Assembly: GCA_030374765.1 (NCBI GenBank)
Contig: JARGXX010000013.1
Span: forward strand, 620,001 to 684,000
DNA length: 64,000 bases
Reading direction: 5' to 3'
Origin: Agarophyton chilense
Lineage: Eukaryota > Rhodophyta > Florideophyceae > Gracilariales > Gracilariaceae
Shown: positions 48,773 to 60,229 of the stretch, piece by piece
Layout: every line of letters starts with the position of its first letter
Numbering within the stretch: position 1 is the stretch's first letter
Position numbers and translations under genes: made by a program
The notes under the pieces: model-generated
Databases searched by the model: none
What the model saw: the letters and a program-made list of their open reading frames with translations, nothing else
What the model was told of the DNA's origin: nothing

Positions 48773-51700
48773 TTTGATGACATCACTCACTTATGAGTTC
48801 CAACCGCGACTTCGCGAAAAACCAAACTATCGGATTCCCCGACATAGTAGAATACTACAATAATCAATATTGTCGCTCATTTTTGTTCCTAATGACACCG
48901 GAAACCGGAGTCTTTTTTTCTCTCTTTCAGATGTACCCCAGAAGAGACCAAAATGGTGGTTCAAAGAAGCCAACATAGGCTCCTCTCATTCATTTTCTCA
49001 AAAACATTAAAACTTTATCAGAAATTAGTCTTATTGATATATCGACATCGATATCTAGCTCTCGCGGGCCCTTGCACTCGCTGACCTGACCTTCAATCAC
49101 AGCATCTTGGACAAAACAAAACTTGAGAACCTTTTGGAGTTTTCGTGCTCCGTTTTCTTTCACTCAGAGAAGCTTTCGCTTCAAGTAGAGCGCGCGGACA
49201 TATGGAGTTCTCATTCCGATGACGGTTCTTAGGGCTCTCTCCTTCCACGCTTTCTTCTCCCTTAGTCTCAATCATATCGCTTTGCCTTCCTTGTGAAGTT
49301 TGGGTTCTGCCACCCAAATTACGCACTTCGCTTTCACTGGTTTCTCGTATTTCCCTCTAGACCTAAGATGAGACATCTAGAAGCGTACAAGTTCTTGTCT
49401 AATTCTCTCTTTCTTTGGTTCCCGTGAGTAATTCTCAATTCCAACCAATACGATTGTGATTGAAACCATTTCCGTTCTCTACTACGATCCATCGCAACTG
49501 ATTCGTGCATTTCCATGCATATTATCTTTTGCAACAATACCAAGATATTTTTCTCGACGGTAAGCTTGATTCCATCAATACTAGAAGTTTCAGAACCATT
49601 CACTAAATTATCTACTGTCCATTCCGCATTATCTTAGCTGGAATCCCTCGCTTCTTTCTCCACTCTAGGAGAAAGACCTGCATAGTAAGTCAAACCGGGT
49701 TTCACATCTTGTTCTGGACTCTGGATGGTCACGCCAACTCAAACATTCCACGTCATAGGACTGCCTCATTCCCTTGAAAGTATCACTCCCAAAATGGGTT
49801 CTCGCGTTTAGCAAGGAGTGACCGTCGACAGCCAGCCGGCGCCGACGAAAGGAAGCTTCGTCAATCATTCTGGCGCCGAGTCATCTGGGATTGCGCCTTA
49901 TTCTATTAATTTTCCTCGCCCTGCCTACAATCGAAAGATGAAAGATACAAATAGGCCAGGAGCCCTTGGAGCAGCGCTTTTCGCTCCATTGATATTCAAC
50001 CGTCTACACCGTCAACAAATGAGCTGCGGTGTGTTCTCCAATGAGAATTTTCCTGTATATAAAGAGATGGCCAATGCGATAAAGGATTTAATCAGGCAAT
50101 ATATCTATCAGAAGCTGTAACTGAGGACAGGAGAACGCACATAAACTTCGACAAAGATTGAGTATGCCTCTAAACTATCCCATCTGAAAAAAGGTCGTCG
50201 AAACGTTTTCGGTTCTTTCTGCAGCCCAGAACTTCTGGATTGATACCGAGTTCATTAAGGAGGCTATGCGGAGGGATAGAAAGGCAAATGTCGAAGCGTC
50301 GAACAGGGAGTCCAAGAAAAGGACCTGGAATGAAACTGGATCCAGCTTAGCAGGATGTCAGAGTCAGCAACAGCCATCCGAAATCGAAAGACGAGTTTCG
50401 AATAAGACAGGCGCCTCATTGAATGAAGGCAACAGAGATGAGGTGACAATTGCCCCATCTGATCGTCGTGGTTAACTTCATGCCCAACAGAATTCTGAGG
50501 AGGGTATTGATCCGCGTGAAATAGTTCAGGAAGCTCCGCAACGCAACCAAGAGACGACCATAAATCGTTTTGATGCCGTACACGCAATTCGCCAACCAAG
50601 TACGAAGAGCGGGTATCAAAACACATCTGACGAAAATAGTATCTTGGAAAAGGATAGTACCAGTCAGAGGGGACCCATTCAAGGCCAGGAAGTTTCGAAG
50701 AAACACTCGTACTCCGACTATGAGGCGGCCGAATCGGATTCTGGTGAGGAGGAAGAAAAGGAGTCTCTCAAACTTCCCCAGCGCAAGGCAATGAGAATGG
50801 AGGAGAAGCGCAGAAGCAACAGAGTTGAACCATCGCGCTCTCGAGCTCAACGTCATCGAAATTATGATGACATCGAAGCCTCGGAGGAAAGCGAGTCCTT
50901 TGAGAGAAGCGGATCCCCTTAGCACAGAGACATATCATCCATGAGAAGAAGCTCGCCAACTAGGAAGAAGGAATCAGGAGGTTTCCGACGTCACAGTATT
51001 GTTTCTCAGACAGGCAAATCCAAGTAAAAGACCTCCAGCTTTCGCCCACAGCGTTCGAGGAAACCGAAAAAATCGTAAGCAGCGTCGTTTAGTCTCCAAT
51101 CTCTGTTTGCAACTTTTCAACTAGTGGCATCCATTGTATGCCCTAGTTCCGTGATTGATGGTAGCATTAATGGTAGCAGAAGGCAAAAATGCCCCGCAGC
51201 AGCGCTACTGTCCATTTCGTCTTAATCCATCTTTCTTTTCCTCTTCTGTGAGTTATCCATATTCGATCCTCAGCTCTCCTATTTGCTAACAGTTGGATTT
51301 CTTCCCAAACAGGTTGTGTGTTTGTTTGTTTTTATGGGGTTGCATGATGCAACATGTACCATCGTGTCTAAGAATATTTTGATTTCTCGAAGTCATAATT
51401 ACGATCTGGAAGCTGTAAGCGGGACAGATCTAAAAGCCTTCATATTTCTTTACCCTTTTGAATTGTTAAGTTTTTTTGAAAACTTTTGTTTTCGTATGTG
51501 TTGCATTTTGTTTTCTGTTCTAATCCACTTTTGCGCCCCAAAACCGCTACCATTTCTGTTATTTATTCGACGATTATGGCCCTTTTCAGGAATCCAGACT
51601 ACTCGAGTCAAGTCAATATTGAACTAAATCCGTTCAAATTCTGTACTACTTTCGAATTTTTACAAGTGATATTACGTACAGAAGAAGAACCAATTTCGAA

Positions 51701-51940
51701 TAACAACTGAGTACTTCTGGCACATTTTCTTTGCATAAATCGGACCATGTTTTGTACCTAGCTTGTATCCAAATTGTTCCCTCCTAGTAGTCCAGCTTCG
51801 GTACTATGTTAAAAGGCACAAAACAGGGCATGTTTTGGCCATGTACGGACCATATCTGGTGATAAAATTAAGGCGCGTAGTGGTTTTAATCTAAACCTAT
51901 TTTTGGCCTTTTTTTGCCCAACCTCATTGCACACTGGGAG
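48773..51940. other. Degenerate repeat DNA, unassigned short ORFs
   Basis: Contains 49818-50120 (plus, 100 codons, ends LIRQYIYQKL) and Glu/Arg/Ser-rich frames 50266-50475 and 50644-50922 that look like fragments of one charged, disordered protein. No catalytic motif is seen. AT-rich non-coding DNA follows at 51060-51940. Confidence 0.3.
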
Positions 51941-51949
51941 CCACCCCCG

Positions 51950-54240
51950 TCACTGTTGTAAAGACAGGCACATACTAGGCTACTTTTACCCCTTTTGAGT
52001 TACACAGTCGAGAATAAAGGTCAGCCTAGTATCCTTATGATTTTCCGGACCAGCATGCGCTGTGCATCATCATCTACCGACGTGGTCTCAGTACGCCCGC
52101 CGTTCCCGTTGCACCCTTCAGTGGCTGGTGGTGCCACAACTTAGAGGTACCTTCAATCTTCGCCTCCTAGGTCGAGCACATTCCGCGCTCCCTAAAACCG
52201 ACAGGTGTTACACCCCCGCTACCGTTTTGGTTTATACCACATTTTGGTTTCCCGACTTAGAATTTGGTGTTCACCGCGTTTGGAATTGAAAAGGAGTATT
52301 TATATTGAATCCGTACTATTTGGTGCAGGAGTCACTGGTATAGAAATTGCTGACTCTTTAGTTTACCTTAGTAGAGAAATCATCGAGAAAAGCGCCGAGA
52401 CGCGTCACTAGGGCGCCTAGTGCACCAGTTGGTGGTCTCCCCCCACGCGAAGGCCTTCCACAACCAATCCTGGAAATCCCAGAGGAACTTCTTCGGAACC
52501 ACTCAGGTCGATAAGGCAGAACGGGAGATAGGAGGTCCCTCGACAGAAGGCCGAAATACCAATGTGCTTAGAAAACAGGACGAACCCTCTTTTTTGTCTG
52601 GATGGCGATTCAATTACCCGTGTGGTCGTTGATCGGGCCTGTCAGGAAGTGATGGATGCCGGTATTTATCGTCAATTACTTCGAGAACGAGTTAGAGAGA
52701 CAAAACGACCCATTGCTGATGCTATCCTACGGAATCATGGGGTTTTCCAACCCGGAGTCAAGGCAAAAGCAACCACCGTCAAGATGGAAGCCCAAGCCCC
52801 TCTTCAGAAACTTCATGAGGGTGATCTGCAATACAACCTTCCAACTTCGCAAACTATTGAGAATCCGAATGTCCAAATTCGGAGAGGGGCAGAGCCTCCA
52901 GCGATCGAGGGCCGAGGGTATTATTACCTACCATAACCTGCTCGTAAAGCTGCGGAGGGAACCATTGGCGGTGACCCTGATGGTAAAGGTGAGTCGTCGA
53001 GCTCTGAATAAGAGCCACACCGACGACCATCTGGTAAGTAAAAGAAGAAAACCAAAAAGCCAAAGAGAAAGGGGGACTGTTCGGACCATTACTCTTTGAG
53101 CTCGGAAACCGAATCAGGTTGGTCAACGGATGAAAGTCGAAAAGGTTCACGGAAACGAAGAAAAGATTCCCGTCGTAAGGGAGAGAAAGATGACGGCAAG
53201 GGTAAAATCCAACGGTTTGACTCGTCGTAGTCATATTACGACAGCGATCTGGATCTACAGGTGATCGTTTCGTTGAAACACCTTTTTTCAAAGGCGGCCG
53301 ACTCCCACACCTACAGTTTTGAGCACAAGATCTCTGAGTATAGCAAATAGATTGCTCAGACGATGACAAAGCATCACCAGAAGCTTAGTTTCCATATGGA
53401 GGATATCCGTTCGTCGGGAGATGAGCCCATCGCCATCATAGACTTGCTTCAGAAGTTCGAAATAGCATGTGATCAAAATGGGTTTTCAGAAGGTGCGGCG
53501 ATGTGATTATTTCAGTTTTACCTAAGACATCAGGCCGCCTACTTGTTACACAGCCACTTACACGGCAATAATATGGAGGTCGATGACTAACAGACAGGGA
53601 TGCTGACTACATACCCACAGATGGTGAAATTTCTTTTGGAAACCTATGCCACCGATGAGATGATTCAAGAAACATACCCTTAGGTGCTCTCACACCGTCA
53701 AAGAGCAGAGCAAACCGAATCGGGTTACGCACGATCGCTCCGGGAGACGGAGTTCCGATACAGTAACGTTTTTACGACCACAAAGTTAAGTTAATGTATG
53801 CTGATAACATCGACAAACCAATAAGTACTCAGGTAAGGGATTACCTTGGTACAAACCGTAAGGTGGTCTTTAACGCACTGGGCTGTTATGAACAGGATCT
53901 AGGGGATACGCTACGAATAGGGAAAAGGACTGTGGCCCCCACAACGAAAGAGACAAAGGATATAACGAAATAGTGAGTCTTTGGCATCAAAGAAGCATCC
54001 ATGACCGATGGCGGGTCAGATGGGCACACATCTCAGACTCTGTGGTCTCGGAAAGCTAATATTCGCAGCTAGTTTAGTATGCGGCAAGATATCTGGCAAA
54101 GAATCTGCGAAAAGTGACGGATCGCAGATGCAGAAGCAATTTCTGTTAATTTTTTAGAGTACCAGCTAGTTTTGGCTTTCGGATCTTTATCAAATTCCTG
54201 CACATTATGAAAGGGAAACGAATGCAGAAGCCCCTGCTAG
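51950..54240 (+). pseudogene. Degenerate LTR-retroelement gag-like region
   Basis: Broken frames 52420-52632, 52562-52936, 52656-53099, then 53220-53780 with several stops. The last reads like a retrotransposon capsid (DEPIAIIDLLQKFEIACDQN, then AYLLHSHLHGNN and FLLETYATDEMIQETYP), the pattern of Ty3/gypsy-type gag. GGTGGTGCCACAAC at ~52128 resembles a primer-binding site. No pol motifs were recognised downstream. Assignment is tentative. Confidence 0.4.
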
Positions 54241-55925
54241 TTAACCGCCTATATTTGGATGCCATACGCTAGATGTGAATGACCAACGTCCGTCTCAAAC
54301 ACCCTCACACCAACCCATAACACAATGATACCTCCCAGAACCACCATCCACATTACGACCTGGTTTCGTCCTCCCTCCCCTTGCACCCCTCATCCTCCTC
54401 CCCACTCCCCGAAATCCCTGCTACAAACCCTCCTTCACCCTTCTCCTCTTCCCTATCAACCCCCCTAACCCCAGCTCCAAAAACCGTCCCACCTACCCTC
54501 CCAATCTGCAACCTACACCACCCATCCACACGCGTCACACCTCAACCCCGCCCGCCTCCACTCTTCTCCCAAACACCCTTCCAGTCCTCCACCTCCATAG
54601 CTTCGCCTCACAACCCTCTTCAAGATAGCAATGAAGACATTGCTGTCGTTTCAATCTCCGGCACAACCTCTTCCTAGGTGACTGCGAACCCGCAGGTTTC
54701 CACAAACGTCTACTATACTACTGCTCCTTCGATGGACACTCAGCTTGCCGCCTATCTTCAGATTTCGTGAGGGTATGGATTCCGAGCGTGTTTCAAAGAC
54801 ATAGAGCATCCAGTTCATTGAACAAAATATTTACCATGTGTCACATTCGAAGCGAAACACGTCCCAGAGTAAGCGACAAACCTTCTGAACACAAGTAGCG
54901 CAACATATGAACGTGAAATGATTTGTAAGAAAGTATCGCTGCGGCGTGTCATCGTCGGGGTTGCTTACTCTAGCATGCACGCACGAAGCTTTTGTAACAC
55001 AGCGTTTCGAAGTAACTCAGCCGCATTCGAATGTGTCCACCTCACTCTGTCGCACAATGATTAGTGTGTGGAATTTCCTCTCCATTCGTGCGCGTCAAAG
55101 AGATTGGACTGACACTACATCATGCACTTCTGCCTTTGTTTGGGGGGGGGGGCTTTGCTCTAATTGCTACAAAAAATCGGTCCTCTAACGCACTCTTCGC
55201 TTCCCTATAAAATTCACCCGTCCCATCCCGCCCCCTGCTCTCGTCTCGATCCCATGGAATGGCCAACCCCCCTCCCTCCGCCTACCTCAAAGACAGGATT
55301 AGAAAATTTTTTCAGGTTTCACACATAGTCAACGCTGCTGGCTAGTCGTACGTATTTCGTTCTTCTCGCGTGTATTTCGACCCATCGCCACAATGAATCT
55401 TGCACTAACCAATGCCTCCTTTTCCTTCTTTGTGCAGGATTAAGTCGTAACAAGTCACCGAGACCATCTGTCTCCAGGAGTAGCGGAGGTTGGACGTCAC
55501 CAGAGGCTGATCAAAATGGAGAGGAAGTATGAAAGGGCTCGTGATCGGCGCCAGTCGATAGTCCCAAGAAGAAGTGCCCTCTGTACACCTCTGAGGTCGG
55601 GTGTATAGGGGGGTACTGTCCACTACCCGGCGACTCTTTTGTAGTTGTTTGACGCAGGCTGTCGACAGGATGGGCTAAAAAGCATTAAATAAAGAAGGAA
55701 AGTCACAGGGATAGGTTCTCATCGTCAAGCTGCAATCTTTCGACTCGACCTAGAACTGGATTTATGAATCGTCTGTGTTCTCGGAATGCTAGATAAGTGT
55801 GCTAGATAGCTAGTTTTGTAAATAAAAATCCAAAAAAATCTAAGAATTTTGCAGATTGCGCTAGTTCGGCACCTGAAAAAAATTTTTGGAAATAAGAACT
55901 CCATGCATCTTAGTGTTTTGACCAA
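54241..55925. other. Unassigned, low-complexity C-rich patch and degenerate DNA
   Basis: 54345-54560 is CCT/CCA-rich in both flanks, G9 at 55141-55149, with short ORFs of no recognisable family. The AAGTCGTAACAAG word at 55442-55454 matches the conserved 3' end of small-subunit rRNA but the match does not extend. Confidence 0.3.
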
Positions 55926-56019
55926 TTAATGCAGTTTAATCTGCATTTGCAGTTTACTGGTCACTTTTGACCGCTCTAGGTGGAGATCCATACCAAGGCA
56001 ATCGTCAGTACCTTCTACC

Positions 56020-56674
56020 TCATTACTGGCCCTTTTGCTTACTAGGCTCCAGCGATCCACCGGGAGGGTATTTGAGGTTGAAGAAGTCCACCACCGCATT
56101 CTCAACCTCGTCCACCTCCCCACTGCTCAAGTTCCTCACACCCAGCTGCCCCATCACACACACATTCCCACCCTTCTTCTCCACATCCTTACCAACCCTC
56201 CTCTTCTTCAGCCGACTCTCTCCAACTCCTCCCCCTTTCCATTCCTCTCTCCCCTTCTTCATCCCAGCCGGCTCCCCGCGTCTCCCTGGCGTCACCGGCG
56301 ACCCTTTCGCTCTCCCCCTCTCCTCTCCCACCTCCTTCAACACCTTCCGCGCACCCCAAATCTCCCCCACCCCTTCCATGTGCACTTCCCACACCTTCAC
56401 ACGCCTCTTCAGTTCCTCATTCGCTCTCCACAGCTTCCCCATCTCCAGCCCCATGGGGATCCGCTCGACATCGCCAACGCCCGCGAAAGCTATCGACGAG
56501 AGCCACCGCAAGCGCAAGCGCACTCACCTTAGTGCGGACAGTAGTACCCGCAGCCTCCCAAACAGCACCCATCCTCGAAAATCCTCTCGCCCACCTCTGG
56601 CCTTTTATCTCCTTTTTTTGACCCGCTTTTCGCGCGCCCTCGCCCAATTTCAGTACCCTCGTACACCCCTGCAT
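56020..56674 (-). CDS. Candidate spliced gene with a charged coiled-coil-like protein
   Basis: The minus frame 56523-56023 encodes a Lys/Glu/Gly-rich protein with a helical stretch (MGKLWRANEELKRRVKVWEV). A minus-strand AAG/GTGAGT donor lies at ~56532 at the end of another open stretch (56674-56533). A first exon ending there is possible, but the downstream acceptor and phase could not be fixed. No family recognised. The opposite strand is an equally long Pro/Ser/His-rich frame, judged a shadow. Confidence 0.35.
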
Positions 56675-57065
56675 CTACGCTCCGGATGCCCTTCACCCCA
56701 CTCATTGCTCACTCACACACTCCCATCCATATTCCTACACCTTCTATCATGTTCAGCGCTCCCTCACTACTCCCAATTTCATAGCCTTCTCATTTATAAT
56801 AAATCACACTCATTCGTAACACAAACCGCCGATTACTCATAAGCCCTCTTTCCCGTTATGACTTCCATAACAACACAAACTCCTACACTTTTAACACAAT
56901 AAACACCATTCAATATCATAAATCTAACCTCCTCCCCAAAAACCCCTAACACCCATTCCTCCACGACCATACTCCTTCTCTATTTAATCACATCTCCACA
57001 CTCGCCACCCCCACCACTTCTTCAATTCCAAGCACACCGCACTCCAAACACCTTTCGCAATCAAC

Positions 57066-57890
57066 ATGACCGACTCTCTCACTGCCATCCCTTGCACCTC
57101 CGACCCAGCCGTTATTGTCGGCAGAGGCCGAATCGGCACTTTGCTTCGCAACAACGGCACCCCACAAGATGCTTTTCTCTCAACTCAAGAATTCATCTCC
57201 GCGCAATACATTCCCGACGGCCCCATTTTCTTCTGCGGCAGAAATCATTCACTCGAAGACGTCATTCAATTCTGCCCTTCCTCCCGCAGAGAGGATCTGG
57301 TCTTCCTTCAGAACGGAAACATTCTCCCTCTTCTTTCAACCTATGGGCTCCAAAACTGCACCAAAGCCGTTCTCTTCCTCGCCGTCCCCTCCCTTAACGC
57401 ACCCCGCGAGGACGGTGTCACCCTCCTCAGTCCCCATGGTCTCACAACTGCCACCGGCAAATGGGCTCCCGCACTCGCCAATCGCCTCAGTAACGCAGGC
57501 CTCACTTGTCATGTCGTCGACCAGCCCTCCTTTTCTAAAGCTTACTACGAAAATCTCGTATGGATATCAGCTTTTAATCTCGTCGGCTCCTCTTATGGCT
57601 TTATCACAATGCACGAAGTTGCAGTACAACACCGCACAATCGTTTCAACCAAAATGAAAGAGCTCCTCGCCATCGTCACATCCGAAACAGGAATCGCCTA
57701 CAATAAAACAGAAACACTCCAAAAACTTCTGGCCCACGGAAAAACACTTACACTGTTCCCCACCTCGTTCTCAGACTTTGAGTTACGGAATGTCTACTTC
57801 TACAACGTTTCTAACGCCCAAAAATCCATTGGAAACCGTGACCCCGCCTCTTTCCATACGAACTTCTTGAACGTCCTCCTCAATGGGTAG
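57066..57890 (+). CDS. Rossmann-fold dehydrogenase-like protein (ketopantoate reductase-like)
   Basis: 274 residues, ATG at 57066 after an AT-rich leader. The N-terminal AVIVGRGRIGTLL (residues ~15-27) is a Gly-rich dinucleotide-binding turn (G-R-G-R-I-G). Then IFFCGRNHSLEDVI and EDLVFLQNGNILPLL follow the V.QNG.......G pattern of ketopantoate reductase/6-phosphogluconate-type enzymes. The catalytic-domain part (NLVWISAFNLVGSSYGFITM) keeps a K/N-rich helix but no clear catalytic Lys could be assigned. It may reduce a keto acid with NADPH, or be a diverged relative. Intronless. It lies beside unusual genes in the accessory block. Confidence 0.55.
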   Translation: MTDSLTAIPCTSDPAVIVGRGRIGTLLRNNGTPQDAFLSTQEFISAQYIPDGPIFFCGRNHSLEDVIQFCPSSRREDLVFLQNGNILPLLSTYGLQNCTKAVLFLAVPSLNAPREDGVTLLSPHGLTTATGKWAPALANRLSNAGLTCHVVDQPSFSKAYYENLVWISAFNLVGSSYGFITMHEVAVQHRTIVSTKMKELLAIVTSETGIAYNKTETLQKLLAHGKTLTLFPTSFSDFELRNVYFYNVSNAQKSIGNRDPASFHTNFLNVLLNG

Positions 57891-58270
57891 TACTTCATTC
57901 ATATACCCCTTCCAATAAAAACAAGTCCTCCTTTCTAAAGCATATGTCCATCTCCTTCGCTGCTTTGATAAAGACTGCTATCCGCACGACACCACGTCAG
58001 AATATACGAAACGATATTAGGAATTGCTTCGTACATCACAAATCATCACTAAAACCACTCTTCATAAATCTTCCAACTTTGCAATTAAGTCTGTACCCAA
58101 TAACCGCTCCTACAGCCTATCAAAGGTTTTCATTCATAACAATTATTCATACTCCGCGACAGAGATACGGCAACAACCTAACAACTACTTTGATCACTAC
58201 ATATATATAACCACCGATGACCACCCTACTTCATTGCGCTCAACATACTGTATCCAGTCCCTCACAAATA
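57891..58270. other. Spacer, AT-rich
   Basis: 3' flank of the dehydrogenase-like gene and leader of the next coding region; no distinct signals. Confidence 0.35.
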
Positions 58271-58650
58271 CCTTTCTACACAACACTCTCCTCTCCTTCT
58301 CAAGCCTGCAGCGCTACGAAGCACGTCTTTCCCTACCCCCTGGTTCTTCTGTCCAATGCTCAGCAGCTGTGGATATTCTTCCACAACGAACGGTTATCAC
58401 CATCGACGAAGTCCTTCAAATCAAACTTCCAACCACCCAGAATGTGGTCGAAGTCAGAGGGTTCCAGAATCATATCACCAACGAGCTCATGGACGAGATT
58501 CGTGACATTTGTACGGCCACGAGGAGGCTCCCCACTCGCAACTCCCTACAGCAGCAAGATACTCTGAAACAACTGTTCAAAGAGCGGTATCATATCGTTA
58601 TCTATGTGCAGCGTACAAGGAAGACTAGCAAACCGGAACGCCTTTACTAA
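58271..58650 (+). CDS. Unrecognised coding stretch upstream of the membrane protein
   Basis: An open frame (entered at ~58024 without an ATG) with protein-like content: LSLPPGSSVQCSAAVDILPQ, TVITIDEVLQIKLPTTQNVV, ELMDEIRDICTATRRLP. It lacks a credible start and stops at 58650, 14 nt before the next frame. The two may be exons of one gene joined across a short intron ending TTCAGTTAG at 58663. Confidence 0.35.
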
Positions 58651-58663
58651 GATATTCAGTTAG

Positions 58664-59491
58664 CAAACACTCTTCACATCGACCTTAACGTTCACAATCA
58701 CACTAACTACACTCTTTGGAGTTATAGACCCAGCTCTGCAATATACGCTTCCATTCAGATTCAACTCTCTCCTTCGGTTCATTCTCATAACGCTATTGAG
58801 ATGTTCTATCCAAAGCCTGCTACACATTCTCATAATCGAAGGAGGCGTACAATGTATAAACGCGTTATACGGGTCTCTACAAACTACGCCGTTCAATCCA
58901 AACCAGCGATATACCTGGAAAAAACGAGCCTTTCTGGAATTCGGGGCTCTACTCCTTACTCTACTCATCCCCCTCAACCCCATATTTTTCCTCGTTCACC
59001 GCTTCATTCCAGTCAGCGGTACCCTTTCATCAGACGTGAAGACAAATTGTATCGCCTTCTCCACAGGAGGGGCTGCAGTTGGCGCTTTGGCATATCTTCT
59101 CCAGCTTGTTTCTATATCCTTCTTTCCAGAGTCCTATCTTAACACAAAGTTCACAATGACCCCGGAACCACGGAGAACCTCTTTTATGAACCTCGTGCTT
59201 GGCGCTTTCTCCCACTCTTTTCAACAGGCTTTATTCATATCCAGTCCGGATGTAACCTTCCGACTACTCGGTATGAGGCTGTCGGCATGCACTTTCGCTG
59301 CACTCTCTTCAACTGCCTTCTCCACCTCTCGTATTGAGGGACCTGGTGTTCCTATACTGCTTGGTAACACAGTGGATGTCGTAATCTTGATATCTTCGAC
59401 AGTTGTCATTCACTATGAAAAAGTGAAAGCAAGTGCTACTCTCACGCGTTTCAATCCAGTTGTTCAGGAGTTTCTACTGAAAGACGACTGA
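58664..59491 (+). CDS. Multi-pass membrane protein of unknown function
   Basis: 275 codons open from just after a TAG; no ATG occurs near the start, so it is probably a downstream exon. Hydrophobic segments include FTSTLTFTITLTTLFGVI, FGALLLTLLIPLNPIFFLV, AAVGALAYLLQLVSISFF, LSACTFAALSSTAF and LLGNTVDVVILISSTVVIHY, suggesting 5-6 membrane passes. The C-terminus is soluble. No family is recognised. Confidence 0.45.
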   Translation, partial: QTLFTSTLTFTITLTTLFGVIDPALQYTLPFRFNSLLRFILITLLRCSIQSLLHILIIEGGVQCINALYGSLQTTPFNPNQRYTWKKRAFLEFGALLLTLLIPLNPIFFLVHRFIPVSGTLSSDVKTNCIAFSTGGAAVGALAYLLQLVSISFFPESYLNTKFTMTPEPRRTSFMNLVLGAFSHSFQQALFISSPDVTFRLLGMRLSACTFAALSSTAFSTSRIEGPGVPILLGNTVDVVILISSTVVIHYEKVKASATLTRFNPVVQEFLLKDD

Positions 59492-59572
59492 TCACTATTA
59501 CAAGAAAAGGGGACTACTCCACATATTACCTCAAATTGTACTCTTTATTGTTCAATAGGTAACAGATACTAT

Positions 59573-60229
59573 CTAGTCGTCGTCGTCATCCATTATCATA
59601 CCGCCGTCTTCATAGTCTCCATCTGTGTTAGCCGAGTTGAGACCCATCCCAGGTTCATCATCCTCTTCTTCATACTCCTCTTCCCCACTTTCAACAACTT
59701 CCATTTTATAATCTTCATCCAACTCCTCATCCTCATCTACCTTGACGTCTTCATCATCACCCTTGTTGGAATCATCCTCTTCGAACTTAGGCCGAAATGC
59801 TGGTTGCCTATGCACTGCGTCCGGTAGCTTGTACCCATCCGGTACTAAGTACATGTGATACCTCATGCAAACTTCCTTTACCAATGCATCCTCGTATCCA
59901 GCTCCAGCATGAAACACATCTCCTCTTCCAATAAAAATGGAGTACGGCGGAATCCTGAACTTCCTCACTACCATCGTCCGAGACAGCCGCTTCAAGCTCC
60001 TGTCGTCGGGCACGTACATGTTATGTGACCTCTCACAAACCCAAAGCATAAACGAACTCGCTCCCGACGCCATCATGAAGAACCCTGGAACCTCTACGAC
60101 GTTCTTCTCGGCATCGGTCAGTCCTCGAAAGTCCGTATGTAACACCTGCCTTGGACAGCCCTCCGCCGTACACAGCACTCGCCCCCCTGTTTCAGGGGCA
60201 TCCTCTTCTTCCCCGACCTGTTGTTGCAC
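59573..60229 (-). CDS. C-terminal block of a giant protein: 2-oxoglutarate/Fe(II) oxygenase-like domain
   Basis: 218 codons, first codon GTG inside the preceding frame, so a continuation rather than a separate gene. RQVLHTDFRGL supplies an H-x-D pair and SIFIGRGDVFHAGAGYED the distal His, followed by CMRYHMYLVPDG with a candidate 2-oxoglutarate-binding Arg. Between them, FFMMASGASSFMLWVCERSH has the expected strand pattern. This HxD...H double-stranded beta-helix arrangement is that of 2OG/Fe(II) dioxygenases and related cupins; the substrate is unknown. A strongly acidic tail (DEDEELDED..., ending DDDDD) follows. Confidence 0.6.
   Translation of the reverse strand: MQQQVGEEEDAPETGGRVLCTAEGCPRQVLHTDFRGLTDAEKNVVEVPGFFMMASGASSFMLWVCERSHNMYVPDDRSLKRLSRTMVVRKFRIPPYSIFIGRGDVFHAGAGYEDALVKEVCMRYHMYLVPDGYKLPDAVHRQPAFRPKFEEDDSNKGDDEDVKVDEDEELDEDYKMEVVESGEEEYEEEDDEPGMGLNSANTDGDYEDGGMIMDDDDD

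Noticed and set aside
55967-56842. 291-codon plus ORF
   Set aside because: Pro/Ser/His/Leu-rich reading of the complement of a Lys/Glu/Gly-rich frame; no start context, no domain. The minus frame is the better candidate.
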